Position numbers and translations under genes: made by a program
Assembly (NCBI GenBank): GCA_016839985.1
Contig: JAEOTG010000335.1
Location: 1-6,515, forward strand
DNA: 6,515 bases
Origin: Candidatus Heimdallarchaeota archaeon
GTDB taxonomy: Archaea; Asgardarchaeota; Heimdallarchaeia; Heimdallarchaeales; Heimdallarchaeaceae
Direction of reading: 5' to 3'
Notes under the pieces: model-generated
Seen by the model: only the letters and a program-made list of their open reading frames with translations
The model's database searches: none
Told to the model about the DNA's origin: nothing
Shown: one piece after another, positions 1-6,499 of the stretch
Layout of the letters: each line of letters begins with the position of its first letter
Position numbering within the stretch: the stretch's first letter is position 1

Positions 1-3
1 CCT

Positions 4-12
4 TGTATAAAA
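4..12 (+). promoter_or_regulatory. Putative archaeal TATA box for the zinc-ribbon membrane protein gene
   Basis: The AT-rich element TGTATAAAA is centred about 30 bases before the ATG at 38. In archaea transcription starts about 25 bases downstream of the TATA centre, so the leader would be only a few bases long. Purine-rich AAGGTG (26-31) sits 6 bases before the ATG and could act as a ribosome binding site if transcription starts further upstream. The window begins here, so any BRE element cannot be judged. Confidence 0.4.
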
Positions 13-37
13 TAAAGTTGAGTTTAAGGTGTAAGGA

Positions 38-628
38 ATGGATTGTAGATTCTGTAAACTTGAAGAAATCTTGCTTTTAGATGATGGAGTTACTTATAAA
101 TGTCAATTTTGTGGATATGCATTCGAGGTTTCAAAAGCAGGGATATTATATGATAAAATGATGCAAATGCCATTAGCTTCATGGTTACTAGCTTCAATTC
201 TCTGGTTTTCTGCAATGTTAACTGGTGTTGTCTTTGGATTAGGATTTAATAGTTCATCATTAAGTACAACCATAATATTTCTACTGATTTACGGTGGTAG
301 CGCACTGTTGTATGGTTTCGCTATATCTATGGATTATATGAGTGTTACATGGCGTTGGACAATAGGTAAAATAACAAGAAGATCAAAATCTTTTGAAGAA
401 ATCAAGGATGAAGTCCAACAACAGAGAAAGAAGAAAATTGTTAGTGAAATGGCTGCAGGCCAGGTTATTGATGATTTAACTGGTAGATACATTGATACAG
501 ACATTCGTCCAGGAGAAAAAAGAGTCGCCAAAATTGCTCCTTCATTTAAAGCAGGACTATATACTGTAATCTTAGCTGTTGTATTTTTAATAATCTTTAA
601 TTTTATATTCCCACCTTTAGTAAGTTAG
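38..628 (+). CDS. Zinc-ribbon membrane protein of unknown function
   Basis: I do not recognise a named family. The 196-residue protein opens with a short zinc ribbon: C3-x2-C6 and C22-x2-C25, the second knuckle reading CQFCG. Three hydrophobic stretches follow, at about residues 46-69, 77-97 and 174-192. Between the second and third lies a charged, basic loop (about 101-172, with RRSK and RKKK clusters). The positive-inside rule places the zinc ribbon and this loop in the cytoplasm, with a short periplasmic-side tail. The ATG at 38 is chosen because it keeps the first CxxC, has a purine-rich AAGGTG six bases upstream, and lies at promoter distance from a TATA-like element. The gene is convergent with nfo, 4 bases apart, so it is not part of that operon. 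A cytosolic zinc ribbon anchored by membrane segments could serve in protein or nucleic-acid contact, but nothing here shows which. The reading frame is intact and is surely a gene; the function is unknown. Confidence 0.85.
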   Translation: MDCRFCKLEEILLLDDGVTYKCQFCGYAFEVSKAGILYDKMMQMPLASWLLASILWFSAMLTGVVFGLGFNSSSLSTTIIFLLIYGGSALLYGFAISMDYMSVTWRWTIGKITRRSKSFEEIKDEVQQQRKKKIVSEMAAGQVIDDLTGRYIDTDIRPGEKRVAKIAPSFKAGLYTVILAVVFLIIFNFIFPPLVS

Positions 629-649
629 GGAATCATCCCTTTTTATTTT
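627..649 (+). terminator. Hairpin plus T-run between convergent genes
   Basis: AGGGA (627-631) and TCCCT (636-640) can pair around the loop ATCA. The T-rich run TTTTTATTTT (640-649) follows directly on the plus strand. This fits a terminator for the zinc-ribbon membrane protein gene. The stem overlaps its stop codon (626-628) and the nfo stop codon (633-635). The stem is short (5 base pairs); in archaea the T-run alone can be enough. The minus strand has no comparable T-run after nfo. Confidence 0.5.
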
Positions 650-1484
650 CCACTAAAGAAAGTAAGAAGTTGATATTTTCAATATCACTCCTTATTTTAT
701 TCACTGGTGTTTCAAGTATCCAAAATTTATTTTTCAATAAAGGATGATTCACTAACTGTTTGAATCCTTCTTCACCAATTCTTCCTAAACCTATATGATC
801 ATGGATATCACGATGAGACATAAAATCACCTTTAGAATCATTTGCATGAATAAGAATTAAGTTTTCTATTCCAATATTGGATTCAATGACAGCTAGTGTA
901 TTAGTTACTGCTTTCTTATTCCTTAAATCGTAGCCTGCACCAAAACCATGACATGTATCAAAACAGAATTTAACAAATCTTTCATCTCCTATTTCTTCTA
1001 GTATTTTAGCAATTCTGGTTATGTCACCTGTAATAGAATTCTTCCCTCCAGCTGAGTTTTCAACTAGAATAGTGACTTTGTTTCCTACAATTTCTAATCC
1101 TTTGAGAATAGAGTTCACATAAGTATCAAATCCTTGTTTAAAAGAACCTCCTGTGTGTGAACCCCCATGAATAATGAAATAGGGAATAGTTAATGTCTTG
1201 CAACGTTCTAATTCAATCAATAGTGATTCTATTGATTTCTTATTTACAGTTTTATCTAAAGATGCTAAATTTGGCAGGTAAGAAATGTGAGCAAAAACTG
1301 GGGATATACCACTCTTAACCACTTGATTCTTAAATCTTACAACTGCTTCTTTTTCTAATGCTTTTGCTGACCAACCTCTCGGGTTTTTCAGAAATATTTG
1401 AAAAGTTGTGCAACCTTTTTCTTTTGCTCTTTTAAAAGATAGATCGATTGATCCAGCAATAGAAACGTGGCACCCAATTTTCAT
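633..1484 (-). CDS. nfo: Endonuclease IV (deoxyribonuclease IV, AP endonuclease)
   Basis: Endonuclease IV cuts the DNA backbone 5' to abasic sites in base excision repair and removes blocked 3' ends, using a trinuclear zinc centre in a TIM barrel. The 283-residue length is normal. All nine metal ligands known from E. coli Nfo can be seen, each exactly three residues earlier: H66, H106, E142, D176, H179, H213, D226, H228 and E258. The surrounding motifs are typical: GCHVS at the N-terminus, HGGSH (106-110), VENSAG (141-146), FDTCHGFGAGYD (175-186), IHANDSKG (212-219), DIHDHIG (226-232) and ILETP (256-260). HGGSH replaces the HPGSH of E. coli. The ATG at 1484 is fixed by homology, since MKIGCHVS is the expected beginning. 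No good Shine-Dalgarno precedes it, but a TATA-like element lies 26 bases upstream. It is the last gene of the minus-strand cluster, 50 bases after the APH-like kinase gene, and may have its own transcript. It should be active. Confidence 0.97.
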   Translation of the reverse strand: MKIGCHVSIAGSIDLSFKRAKEKGCTTFQIFLKNPRGWSAKALEKEAVVRFKNQVVKSGISPVFAHISYLPNLASLDKTVNKKSIESLLIELERCKTLTIPYFIIHGGSHTGGSFKQGFDTYVNSILKGLEIVGNKVTILVENSAGGKNSITGDITRIAKILEEIGDERFVKFCFDTCHGFGAGYDLRNKKAVTNTLAVIESNIGIENLILIHANDSKGDFMSHRDIHDHIGLGRIGEEGFKQLVNHPLLKNKFWILETPVNKIRSDIENINFLLSLVENKKG

Positions 1485-1505
1485 CTAACTCTTATTTTTC
1501 TTCTT

Positions 1506-1514
1506 CTTTATATG
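1506..1514 (-). promoter_or_regulatory. Putative TATA box for nfo
   Basis: On the minus strand the element reads CATATAAAG, centred about 26 bases before the nfo ATG. This spacing puts the transcription start at or next to the start codon, which suits the absence of a Shine-Dalgarno there. It lies in the 50-base gap after the APH-like kinase gene, so nfo can be transcribed on its own and perhaps also by read-through from the operon. Confidence 0.5.
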
Positions 1515-1534
1515 AGTTTGGAAAATTTAGAGTT

Positions 1535-2524
1535 TTAAAAAATATAAGATGATGCAAGTTCTCTATATTTTTCGGTTAAATATAGGAATTGATCTTTTTC
1601 ACTTGGAGAAATATCTTGAAGTGATAAAGAGCAGTAGACCTTTGCTCTAACATATGCTCTGTAGGATTTATAAAATTGCATAAATGGCGACGACTGTTCC
1701 ATCTTATCCTTTGTTTCTTCAAAATAGGTGGAGAGGAATAATTCAGATTGCTTATTTAATCCATTAAAATCCAAATCCATAGCTAAAAATGCTAATTCTT
1801 CCAGCACATCTTGGATTCTTAACATTTCATTAAATTCTATACAATCAAAAATAACAATTTTATCATCATACTCAAAAATATTAGATAAGATAAGATCACC
1901 ATGTCCATCAACGATTTTACCTAAATCTTTTCTTTTTTCCCAAAAATCTTTATTTCTCTCTAGATATTCATATACTCTGTTTTCTAGTTTGACATCATAA
2001 GGAAAGTTCGCATACTTCTTAGTTGTTCTAAAATTTTCATCCCATTTCTCGAAAATGCTTTCATAATGAGAATAATCTGGATAAACTATGTTTTTTTGAT
2101 GAAATTCTGCTATTTTTTTCGCAATGTTTTTGATGGTTGCGTTTCTCAGAGATTTTTCATTTTCAATTTTGAATGATAATAGAGATTCTTGAGGAAGTTG
2201 CTTCATTTTAACTAAATATTCAACAAGTTCTCCTTTATTGGATAGATTTCCATCTTTATCTATTCCTTCAACACTAAGATAAACATCTGGAGCTAGTCTT
2301 CTATTTAATACAATTTCATTCTTGCAAGCTTCTAATCTTTTCTTAATGGTTGAAAAATCTAAAACTTCTCCAAATTTTATGTCTTTTTTCATTTTGTATG
2401 CAAATGGACCTGTTAAGAAAACCCAACTTATATTTGTTTCAATTAGTACAATTTCCAATTCTGTTTCATGGGAATAAGCTGAAGGGTCTAATAGTTTATT
2501 CAGTATTTCTTTCTGAGAGAGCAT
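1535..2524 (-). CDS. Aminoglycoside phosphotransferase-fold kinase, COG2187 type
   Basis: This 329-residue protein resembles the COG2187 family of predicted small-molecule kinases with the aminoglycoside phosphotransferase fold. The N-lobe has the family-typical VFLTGPFAYKMKK (35-47), with lysines placed to bind ATP, then LDFSTIKKR (55-63) and LNRRLAPDVYL (73-83). The C-lobe holds the catalytic Brenner motif HGDLILSN (H208, D210, N215) and the metal-binding IFDCIEFN (D227). The segment YRAYVRAKVY (288-297) near the end is also family-like. The substrate is unknown; antibiotic resistance should not be inferred. In bacteria this domain is usually the N-terminal half of a protein of about 500 residues, with a P-loop kinase as the second half. 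Here the P-loop kinase is a separate gene just upstream, overlapping by 29 bases. The ATG at 2524 is supported by AGAAAGGA six bases before it, inside the upstream gene. All catalytic residues are present, so it is probably active. Confidence 0.88.
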   Translation of the reverse strand: MLSQKEILNKLLDPSAYSHETELEIVLIETNISWVFLTGPFAYKMKKDIKFGEVLDFSTIKKRLEACKNEIVLNRRLAPDVYLSVEGIDKDGNLSNKGELVEYLVKMKQLPQESLLSFKIENEKSLRNATIKNIAKKIAEFHQKNIVYPDYSHYESIFEKWDENFRTTKKYANFPYDVKLENRVYEYLERNKDFWEKRKDLGKIVDGHGDLILSNIFEYDDKIVIFDCIEFNEMLRIQDVLEELAFLAMDLDFNGLNKQSELFLSTYFEETKDKMEQSSPFMQFYKSYRAYVRAKVYCSLSLQDISPSEKDQFLYLTEKYRELASSYIF

Positions 2525-3074
2525 TACTAATCCTTTCTATTATTTTTTGATAATCAGAAGTCATTTCTACTTCAAGATGAGGTAATTTTGTAGGCTCAAA
2601 TAATTGCTTAAATCGCTCAAATATTTTCGTATCTGCATCACTTAAAGTTCTTCTTTTTCTAGTGTCTCTTTCTTCAAACCTCTTTCTTATTAAGCTTTCT
2701 GGACAAGTTGCCATTACGAGGAGAAATTTAGCATCAAATCGTTCAGCAATTCGTTTTACCTTGCTTCGTAGTCTTTCTCTATAAAAAGTACCATCCAAAA
2801 CAACACCAATATTATGTTTAAGCAATGTATAGATGACATAATAGATAGTGTCATAGACAATCATTCTCTGTCTTTCTGAGTAAGATCCTCTTCCAAATGT
2901 GTTACGTCTAACATCACTGAAAATCCTCTTTCTAACAGAATCAGTGCTTATATGTTCTAATCTATATCTTCTTGCTAATTTTCGAGCTAGAGTTGATTTT
3001 CCCGTTCCAGGTAATCCAGCAAGTAAAATAACTAAAGATCGTCGTTTTTTTCTCTTGTAGGAGATGGTTTTCAC
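2496..3074 (-). CDS. P-loop kinase, COG0645 type
   Basis: A 192-residue P-loop NTPase of the predicted-kinase family COG0645 (related to AAA_33 and zeta-toxin/gluconate-kinase-like folds). Walker A is GLPGTGKST (20-28, K26). ISTDSVRK (42-49, D45) is the usual acceptor-side segment after strand 2. VVLDGTF (91-97, D94) is the Walker B-like strand followed by a substrate-side loop. An arginine-rich lid follows (R130, R132, R137, R140-R142). The substrate is unknown. The N-terminus before Walker A is very basic (KRKKRR, 7-12), a possible nucleic-acid or lipid contact. The start is GTG at 3074, sharing GTGA with the stop of the HerA-like gene; I see no in-frame ATG before Walker A. AAAAGGAA lies immediately before the GTG, too close for ideal spacing, so termination-reinitiation is likely. 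In bacteria this domain is normally the C-terminal half of a fusion with the COG2187 kinase; here it is free and comes first. Confidence 0.87.
   Translation of the reverse strand: MKTISYKRKKRRSLVILLAGLPGTGKSTLARKLARRYRLEHISTDSVRKRIFSDVRRNTFGRGSYSERQRMIVYDTIYYVIYTLLKHNIGVVLDGTFYRERLRSKVKRIAERFDAKFLLVMATCPESLIRKRFEERDTRKRRTLSDADTKIFERFKQLFEPTKLPHLEVEMTSDYQKIIERISNALSERNTE
2531..2538 (-). promoter_or_regulatory. Ribosome binding site inside the upstream gene
   Basis: AGAAAGGA on the minus strand lies six bases before the ATG of the APH-like kinase gene and within the 3' end of the P-loop kinase gene. It is the clearest Shine-Dalgarno in the window and fixes the start at 2524 despite the 29-base overlap. 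It suggests that the downstream gene is translated from the same polycistronic message, probably coupled to the gene before it. Confidence 0.6.
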
Positions 3075-6037
3075 TTCCTTTTGCTATGATTTGGGCAAAG
3101 TATTTGAGATTCTTCTTTAAATAAACCTTTTTTCACTTCTTCCTTTGCATGCTTATTACATAAAATTTTCCCACAAGATGAGCATTGCTTGATATGTTCA
3201 CTACAACTATATTCTTCACAAAAATCACATTTCTTGGATGATTCAGATGAGATGACACTCTTACAGTAAGAACATACCACTGCATGTTTTGAACATACAA
3301 TATTCTTTGTTATGGAATCCTCTATTGTGTGATCTTGACATAAAAATGTTCCACAAACAGAACACACATCAGGAGTAGAAACAAATAGCATTTTACTTGA
3401 TTTCTGCTCTAAACACATTTCACATAAAAGATGTACTTCTGTTCCAAGAGCTGATTCTGCAATTCCATTTAGCAATAATTCATTACCATTATTGTCAACA
3501 ATTGAAATATCAGCTAAAGAGACAGGAATGTAAATGAGAGCAGCATAAATATTCTTTATTTCATTAGCTTTGGGGATGATGAAATCTTTTCTGCTAAGGA
3601 TTCTGCTTATATCGTGCAGAAGTTTTACTTTTGGAGAAGCTTTAATTTGTGCATCAAGCGATTTGATTGATGCTATTCCTTCCTCAACTTCTTTGACGAA
3701 ATTCTTAATCACCTGAGGACCATATTTGAGTGTTTCCACTGCTTTACTATATTCCCCAACATCACTGGTGCTTTTATACTTATATTTATCTTCCATAAGA
3801 GGTTTAAGTGTAACATACAAAGCTTTTGCTTGTTCAATTTTTGCTTGAAACTGTTTAACTTTTTTTCTCTTTTCGTTTATTAATTTCCATAAATTATTTC
3901 TCTCATTTTCCAGCTCTTCCAACCAGTTTCTAATTTCAACTTCATGATCTTTTTCAATCTTCATCAGACCTTCTTCAATAGCTTTTTGCCATTCACTAGT
4001 GTAGAGTGTTTGATCGATTAATAAAACATCATGGAATGATTCTAGAATTGTTTCCGGTTTTCTTTGAATCTCTAGTTGTTTAATATTAGTTGATGGAGCA
4101 CTGAAAAGATTTCCAAGATTTTTTAGTGGAAGGACTGAAATCAATTCTTCAAAAACTTCTTCAGGTTGAATTGGAATACTTTCTTGATCCCAAATCTTTT
4201 CTTTATCACTAAACTCTATTTTATCAATTAAAGGAAAAATTCTTTTAATTGGGATCGAATGACTTATTTCATTCCATCTATCAGCATTTGCATAATTTAC
4301 TTGAATCCTTCTTTTTGCAAGTATTTGAAAGTCTAAATACAGGAATGGAACATATGCTAAGGATAAATTTTTTGTTCCCAAAAAACTGAATTTACGACTA
4401 CCAAAGAATTTATCTAACAACTCTTTAAACTCTACAGGTTCGTATTTCAAATACTGATCTTTCATTGTTTTGATAACATTTGTAAGATCAATTACCTCAA
4501 TTTTTATTGGTTCAACTTCATATTCCAATTCAGTTTTTGATACTTCAGAAGGTAGAGAATCTGTATCTACCTGAGCTTCTTCAGGAGATGGTTCAATTCC
4601 AGCTTGTTTATCTAATAGAGTTGGAGTTTTTGATATCTTCTTTATCGAAGCTAATTCTTTCTCTAAATCCTCAAGATTCAATTCTTTTTCTATATCTTCC
4701 AAATCCATAGCATCGATATCATGATCATAATCACCTATTTGCTTGCATAAAACTTCAGGAGGATTATCATAGATCTTTGCTACATCTTCATCAGATAGTG
4801 TTTTGTGAGTAGTATATAATCTTCGAGTCTCAATGTGTTCAGGTTTATTGAAAACGTCTGGTGATAGAACATAGAATTCACCGCTCTTAAAGTTCTGTAG
4901 TTGATCCACAATAAAACGAGCTTCTGGATAAGCTTGAAGCATTTTATCAACGATTCTTAGATCTTGGGGAGTAACAAATCGTCCAAATAAGAAGGTACTA
5001 ACTTGACCAAACGATTTATAGTCAACGTCAGAAATATTTTGCGTAGCTACTAGCATGGAAAGACCAAATTTTCTTCCTTGTTTAAATAGAAGTTGTAGCC
5101 ATTGTTTTGTAGGAGGATTTTTAGGATGTGGAGGAATCAGTTGAGGAGGTCCTGCAAGTTCATCAATGTAAAATATCAGTTGTGGATCCTCTGAAGGATT
5201 TGATCTAATATATGTATAGAGACTCTGAGCTAGAGTAGTAATGTAAAGTTCTCTCAATCTAAGATTTGTGAGAGTATTTAGAAAAATAATAGCTATCCTT
5301 ATTTTATTTGGATCTGTTGATCTTATTAAAGTTTGAATAGATAATTTTGGTCCTAGATTAAAAACTAGAGAAGGTGCGCCTACCGTTATGGTTTTGATTC
5401 TTTTAATTAGAGAATCTTTTTCTTTCTGAGACAAAAGAGATCGAATATTTTCTGGTACATATGCAACTTCAGTTTTGATTAAATCAATAAGCATTTCAAA
5501 ATCTGCTATTAGAATATCTTTTTCGAGACACTGTTCGAATAAAGAAACCAAATAAGCTTTTACAGCTCCACCTTTTTCAGCACTTAATCGATACCCTAAA
5601 ACATTAGCAATAGTTGTTGCAATACCATCTATGGCAAGAATTTTTTCTTCTCTGTCTAACTCTTGAGGGGGCATTATTAGTGGATTTATAGAAAGAGGTA
5701 TCCCCTTTTCAGAGGCTGGTGTAAAAATAACAATTTCAACTTTGTTTTTATATTCTTCATAAAAATCCTTGGAGATCCCATAAGGTTTAAGTTTTTCATA
5801 ATCCTCTACCATCACTAAACTGCTTATATCTCCTTGAGGATCAATTATTATAGCTGGAATATCACTTCTTATAGCTTCTTCAATCAGTATTTTACAAGCA
5901 ACCGTCTTCCCACTCCCACTTTGACCAAATACGCTTATGTGCCTGTTAAGAGCTTTTAAAGGTAAAAATACATCTTCTTTTGTATCATAATTAACTCCAA
6001 GATGTAAAGATGGAGACAATTCATCTTTATCTGACAT
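3071..6037 (-). CDS. HerA/DUF87-type ATPase with coiled coil and C-terminal zinc-finger array
   Basis: This 988-residue protein has an N-terminal HerA-FtsK-type motor domain (about 1-430). Walker A is GQSGSGKT (38-45, K44). IIIDPQGDIS (63-72) follows strand 2. Walker B is LIFYIDELAG (287-296; D292, E293). A motif with a possible arginine finger, FKQGRKFGLS (318-327, R322), and sensor ATQN (331-334) come next. Such motors form hexamers that translocate DNA; some HerA relatives move other substrates. An acidic linker (436-510) holds a direct repeat, LEDIEKEL (446-453) and LEDLEKEL (455-462). Residues 530-680 form a middle region I do not recognise. A coiled coil spans about 683-745. The tail (872-984) has ten CxxC or CxxH pairs. 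The protein is about twice the usual HerA length. It heads the operon: its TGA overlaps the GTG of the P-loop kinase by four bases. No nurA, mre11 or rad50 is nearby. The ATG at 6037 has no clear Shine-Dalgarno but follows a TATA-like element. The motor assignment is firm; the DNA substrate and cellular role are inference. Confidence 0.9.
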   Translation of the reverse strand: MSDKDELSPSLHLGVNYDTKEDVFLPLKALNRHISVFGQSGSGKTVACKILIEEAIRSDIPAIIIDPQGDISSLVMVEDYEKLKPYGISKDFYEEYKNKVEIVIFTPASEKGIPLSINPLIMPPQELDREEKILAIDGIATTIANVLGYRLSAEKGGAVKAYLVSLFEQCLEKDILIADFEMLIDLIKTEVAYVPENIRSLLSQKEKDSLIKRIKTITVGAPSLVFNLGPKLSIQTLIRSTDPNKIRIAIIFLNTLTNLRLRELYITTLAQSLYTYIRSNPSEDPQLIFYIDELAGPPQLIPPHPKNPPTKQWLQLLFKQGRKFGLSMLVATQNISDVDYKSFGQVSTFLFGRFVTPQDLRIVDKMLQAYPEARFIVDQLQNFKSGEFYVLSPDVFNKPEHIETRRLYTTHKTLSDEDVAKIYDNPPEVLCKQIGDYDHDIDAMDLEDIEKELNLEDLEKELASIKKISKTPTLLDKQAGIEPSPEEAQVDTDSLPSEVSKTELEYEVEPIKIEVIDLTNVIKTMKDQYLKYEPVEFKELLDKFFGSRKFSFLGTKNLSLAYVPFLYLDFQILAKRRIQVNYANADRWNEISHSIPIKRIFPLIDKIEFSDKEKIWDQESIPIQPEEVFEELISVLPLKNLGNLFSAPSTNIKQLEIQRKPETILESFHDVLLIDQTLYTSEWQKAIEEGLMKIEKDHEVEIRNWLEELENERNNLWKLINEKRKKVKQFQAKIEQAKALYVTLKPLMEDKYKYKSTSDVGEYSKAVETLKYGPQVIKNFVKEVEEGIASIKSLDAQIKASPKVKLLHDISRILSRKDFIIPKANEIKNIYAALIYIPVSLADISIVDNNGNELLLNGIAESALGTEVHLLCEMCLEQKSSKMLFVSTPDVCSVCGTFLCQDHTIEDSITKNIVCSKHAVVCSYCKSVISSESSKKCDFCEEYSCSEHIKQCSSCGKILCNKHAKEEVKKGLFKEESQILCPNHSKRK
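3086..3424 (-). other. Zinc-finger array with triplicated CxxC-x4-CxxH unit (part of the HerA-like gene)
   Basis: This stretch encodes residues 872-984 of the HerA-like ATPase. The ten metal-binding pairs are C872/C875, C892/C895, C900/H903, C915/H918, C922/C925, C937/C940, C945/H948, C952/C955, C960/H963 and C981/H984. That is enough for five zinc sites. The unit CxxC-x4-CxxH occurs three times (892-903, 937-948, 952-963). The first and third are followed by another CxxH (915-918 and 981-984), so the array looks like a duplicated cross-braced domain. The pattern recalls B-box, RING or treble-clef fingers without matching one exactly. It may bind protein or nucleic acid. Confidence 0.8.
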
Positions 6038-6062
6038 TATTCTTCAATGAAAAAAGAGAACG

Positions 6063-6075
6063 AAAATATAAAAAG
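6063..6075 (-). promoter_or_regulatory. Putative TATA box for the HerA-kinase operon
   Basis: The minus strand reads CTTTTTATATTTT, centred about 32 bases before the ATG at 6037. Transcription would start about six bases before the start codon, leaving a very short leader, in line with the lack of a Shine-Dalgarno. A second AT-rich candidate, AATTATAGC (6089-6097), lies about 55 bases upstream and is less likely by spacing. Confidence 0.45.
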
Positions 6076-6098
6076 TATTGCAAAATGTGCTATAATTG

Positions 6099-6108
6099 AA
6101 AAAAAAAA
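6099..6108 (-). terminator. T10 tract ending the small membrane protein gene
   Basis: Ten consecutive T residues on the minus strand lie 16 bases after the stop codon of the small membrane protein gene, preceded by CTTCTC. No strong hairpin comes before it. Archaeal termination commonly uses such T-tracts without a stem. It separates this gene from the HerA operon promoter just downstream. Confidence 0.55.
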
Positions 6109-6124
6109 GAGAAGGAGTCTATTG

Positions 6125-6478
6125 TTATAGTCCAGCGATTAAGAATAGAACTCCACCAATAATTACTAGTAAACCACCAATACCTCCACCAACAATTCCT
6201 AGAACAATTAGAAGAATTCCTATGACTATATAATCTAGACCAAATCGGCCTAATGCTAGTAGGACAGATAAAGCACCAATTACAATCAAGATTATAGCAG
6301 CAATTAGAGGATCAAGATTTAGATTACCTCCAATCCAATTTGCTGTATTGAAAATGTCTACAATATTTTGTATAACATCACCTATAATCCACAAAACACC
6401 AACTACAACCTCTATGATTCCACCTATTACTCCAACTATGGAACCCCAGTTGGCTAAACTTTTATTTTTCTTTGCCAT
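6125..6478 (-). CDS. Small glycine-rich multi-pass membrane protein of unknown function
   Basis: I do not recognise a characterised family. The 117-residue protein is almost wholly hydrophobic after a basic start (KKNK, residues 3-6), which predicts a cytoplasmic N-terminus. About four membrane segments can be drawn: 11-33, 57-76, 82-97 and 99-116. Glycine is frequent in them, with GxxxG-like spacing and the patch GIVGGGIGG (94-102), favouring tight helix packing. Only the loop at 42-56 is clearly polar. There are no cysteines, histidines or obvious catalytic residues. The ATG at 6478 is chosen because MAKKNK gives the charged N-terminus and a TATA-like element lies 26 bases upstream; there is no Shine-Dalgarno. 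It is on the same strand as the HerA operon, 87 bases upstream, but a T10 tract and a separate promoter divide them. It is likely a small structural or accessory membrane protein; no role can be assigned. Confidence 0.8.
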   Translation of the reverse strand: MAKKNKSLANWGSIVGVIGGIIEVVVGVLWIIGDVIQNIVDIFNTANWIGGNLNLDPLIAAIILIVIGALSVLLALGRFGLDYIVIGILLIVLGIVGGGIGGLLVIIGGVLFLIAGL

Positions 6479-6499
6479 AGTACAAGAATTTTGTTTGAT

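Noticed and set aside
334..531. Minus-strand open frame of 65 codons inside the zinc-ribbon membrane protein gene
   Set aside because: It lies wholly within a convincing gene on the other strand and shows no recognisable motif.
1728..2000. Plus-strand open frame of 90 codons
   Set aside because: It is antisense to the catalytic part of the APH-like kinase. Its serine/leucine-rich composition is typical of an antisense shadow.
1535..2524. Antibiotic resistance gene
   Set aside because: Only the general APH fold is shared. The sequence matches the COG2187 type, whose substrate is unknown.
2350..2550. Plus-strand open frame of 66 codons
   Set aside because: It is antisense to the start of the APH-like kinase and the end of the P-loop kinase, both well supported by motifs.
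1535..3074. Frameshifted pseudogene of a fused kinase
   Set aside because: The domain order is the reverse of the known fusion, both proteins have complete ends and catalytic motifs, and the second gene has its own ribosome binding site.
4507..4710. Plus-strand open frame of 67 codons
   Set aside because: It is antisense to the linker of the HerA-like ATPase; no motif or clear ribosome binding site supports it.
3071..6037. Conjugation or VirB4/TraG-type ATPase, implying a mobile element
   Set aside because: The DPQGD motif and overall motor layout fit HerA/DUF87 better, and no relaxase, pilus, integrase or repeat is present.
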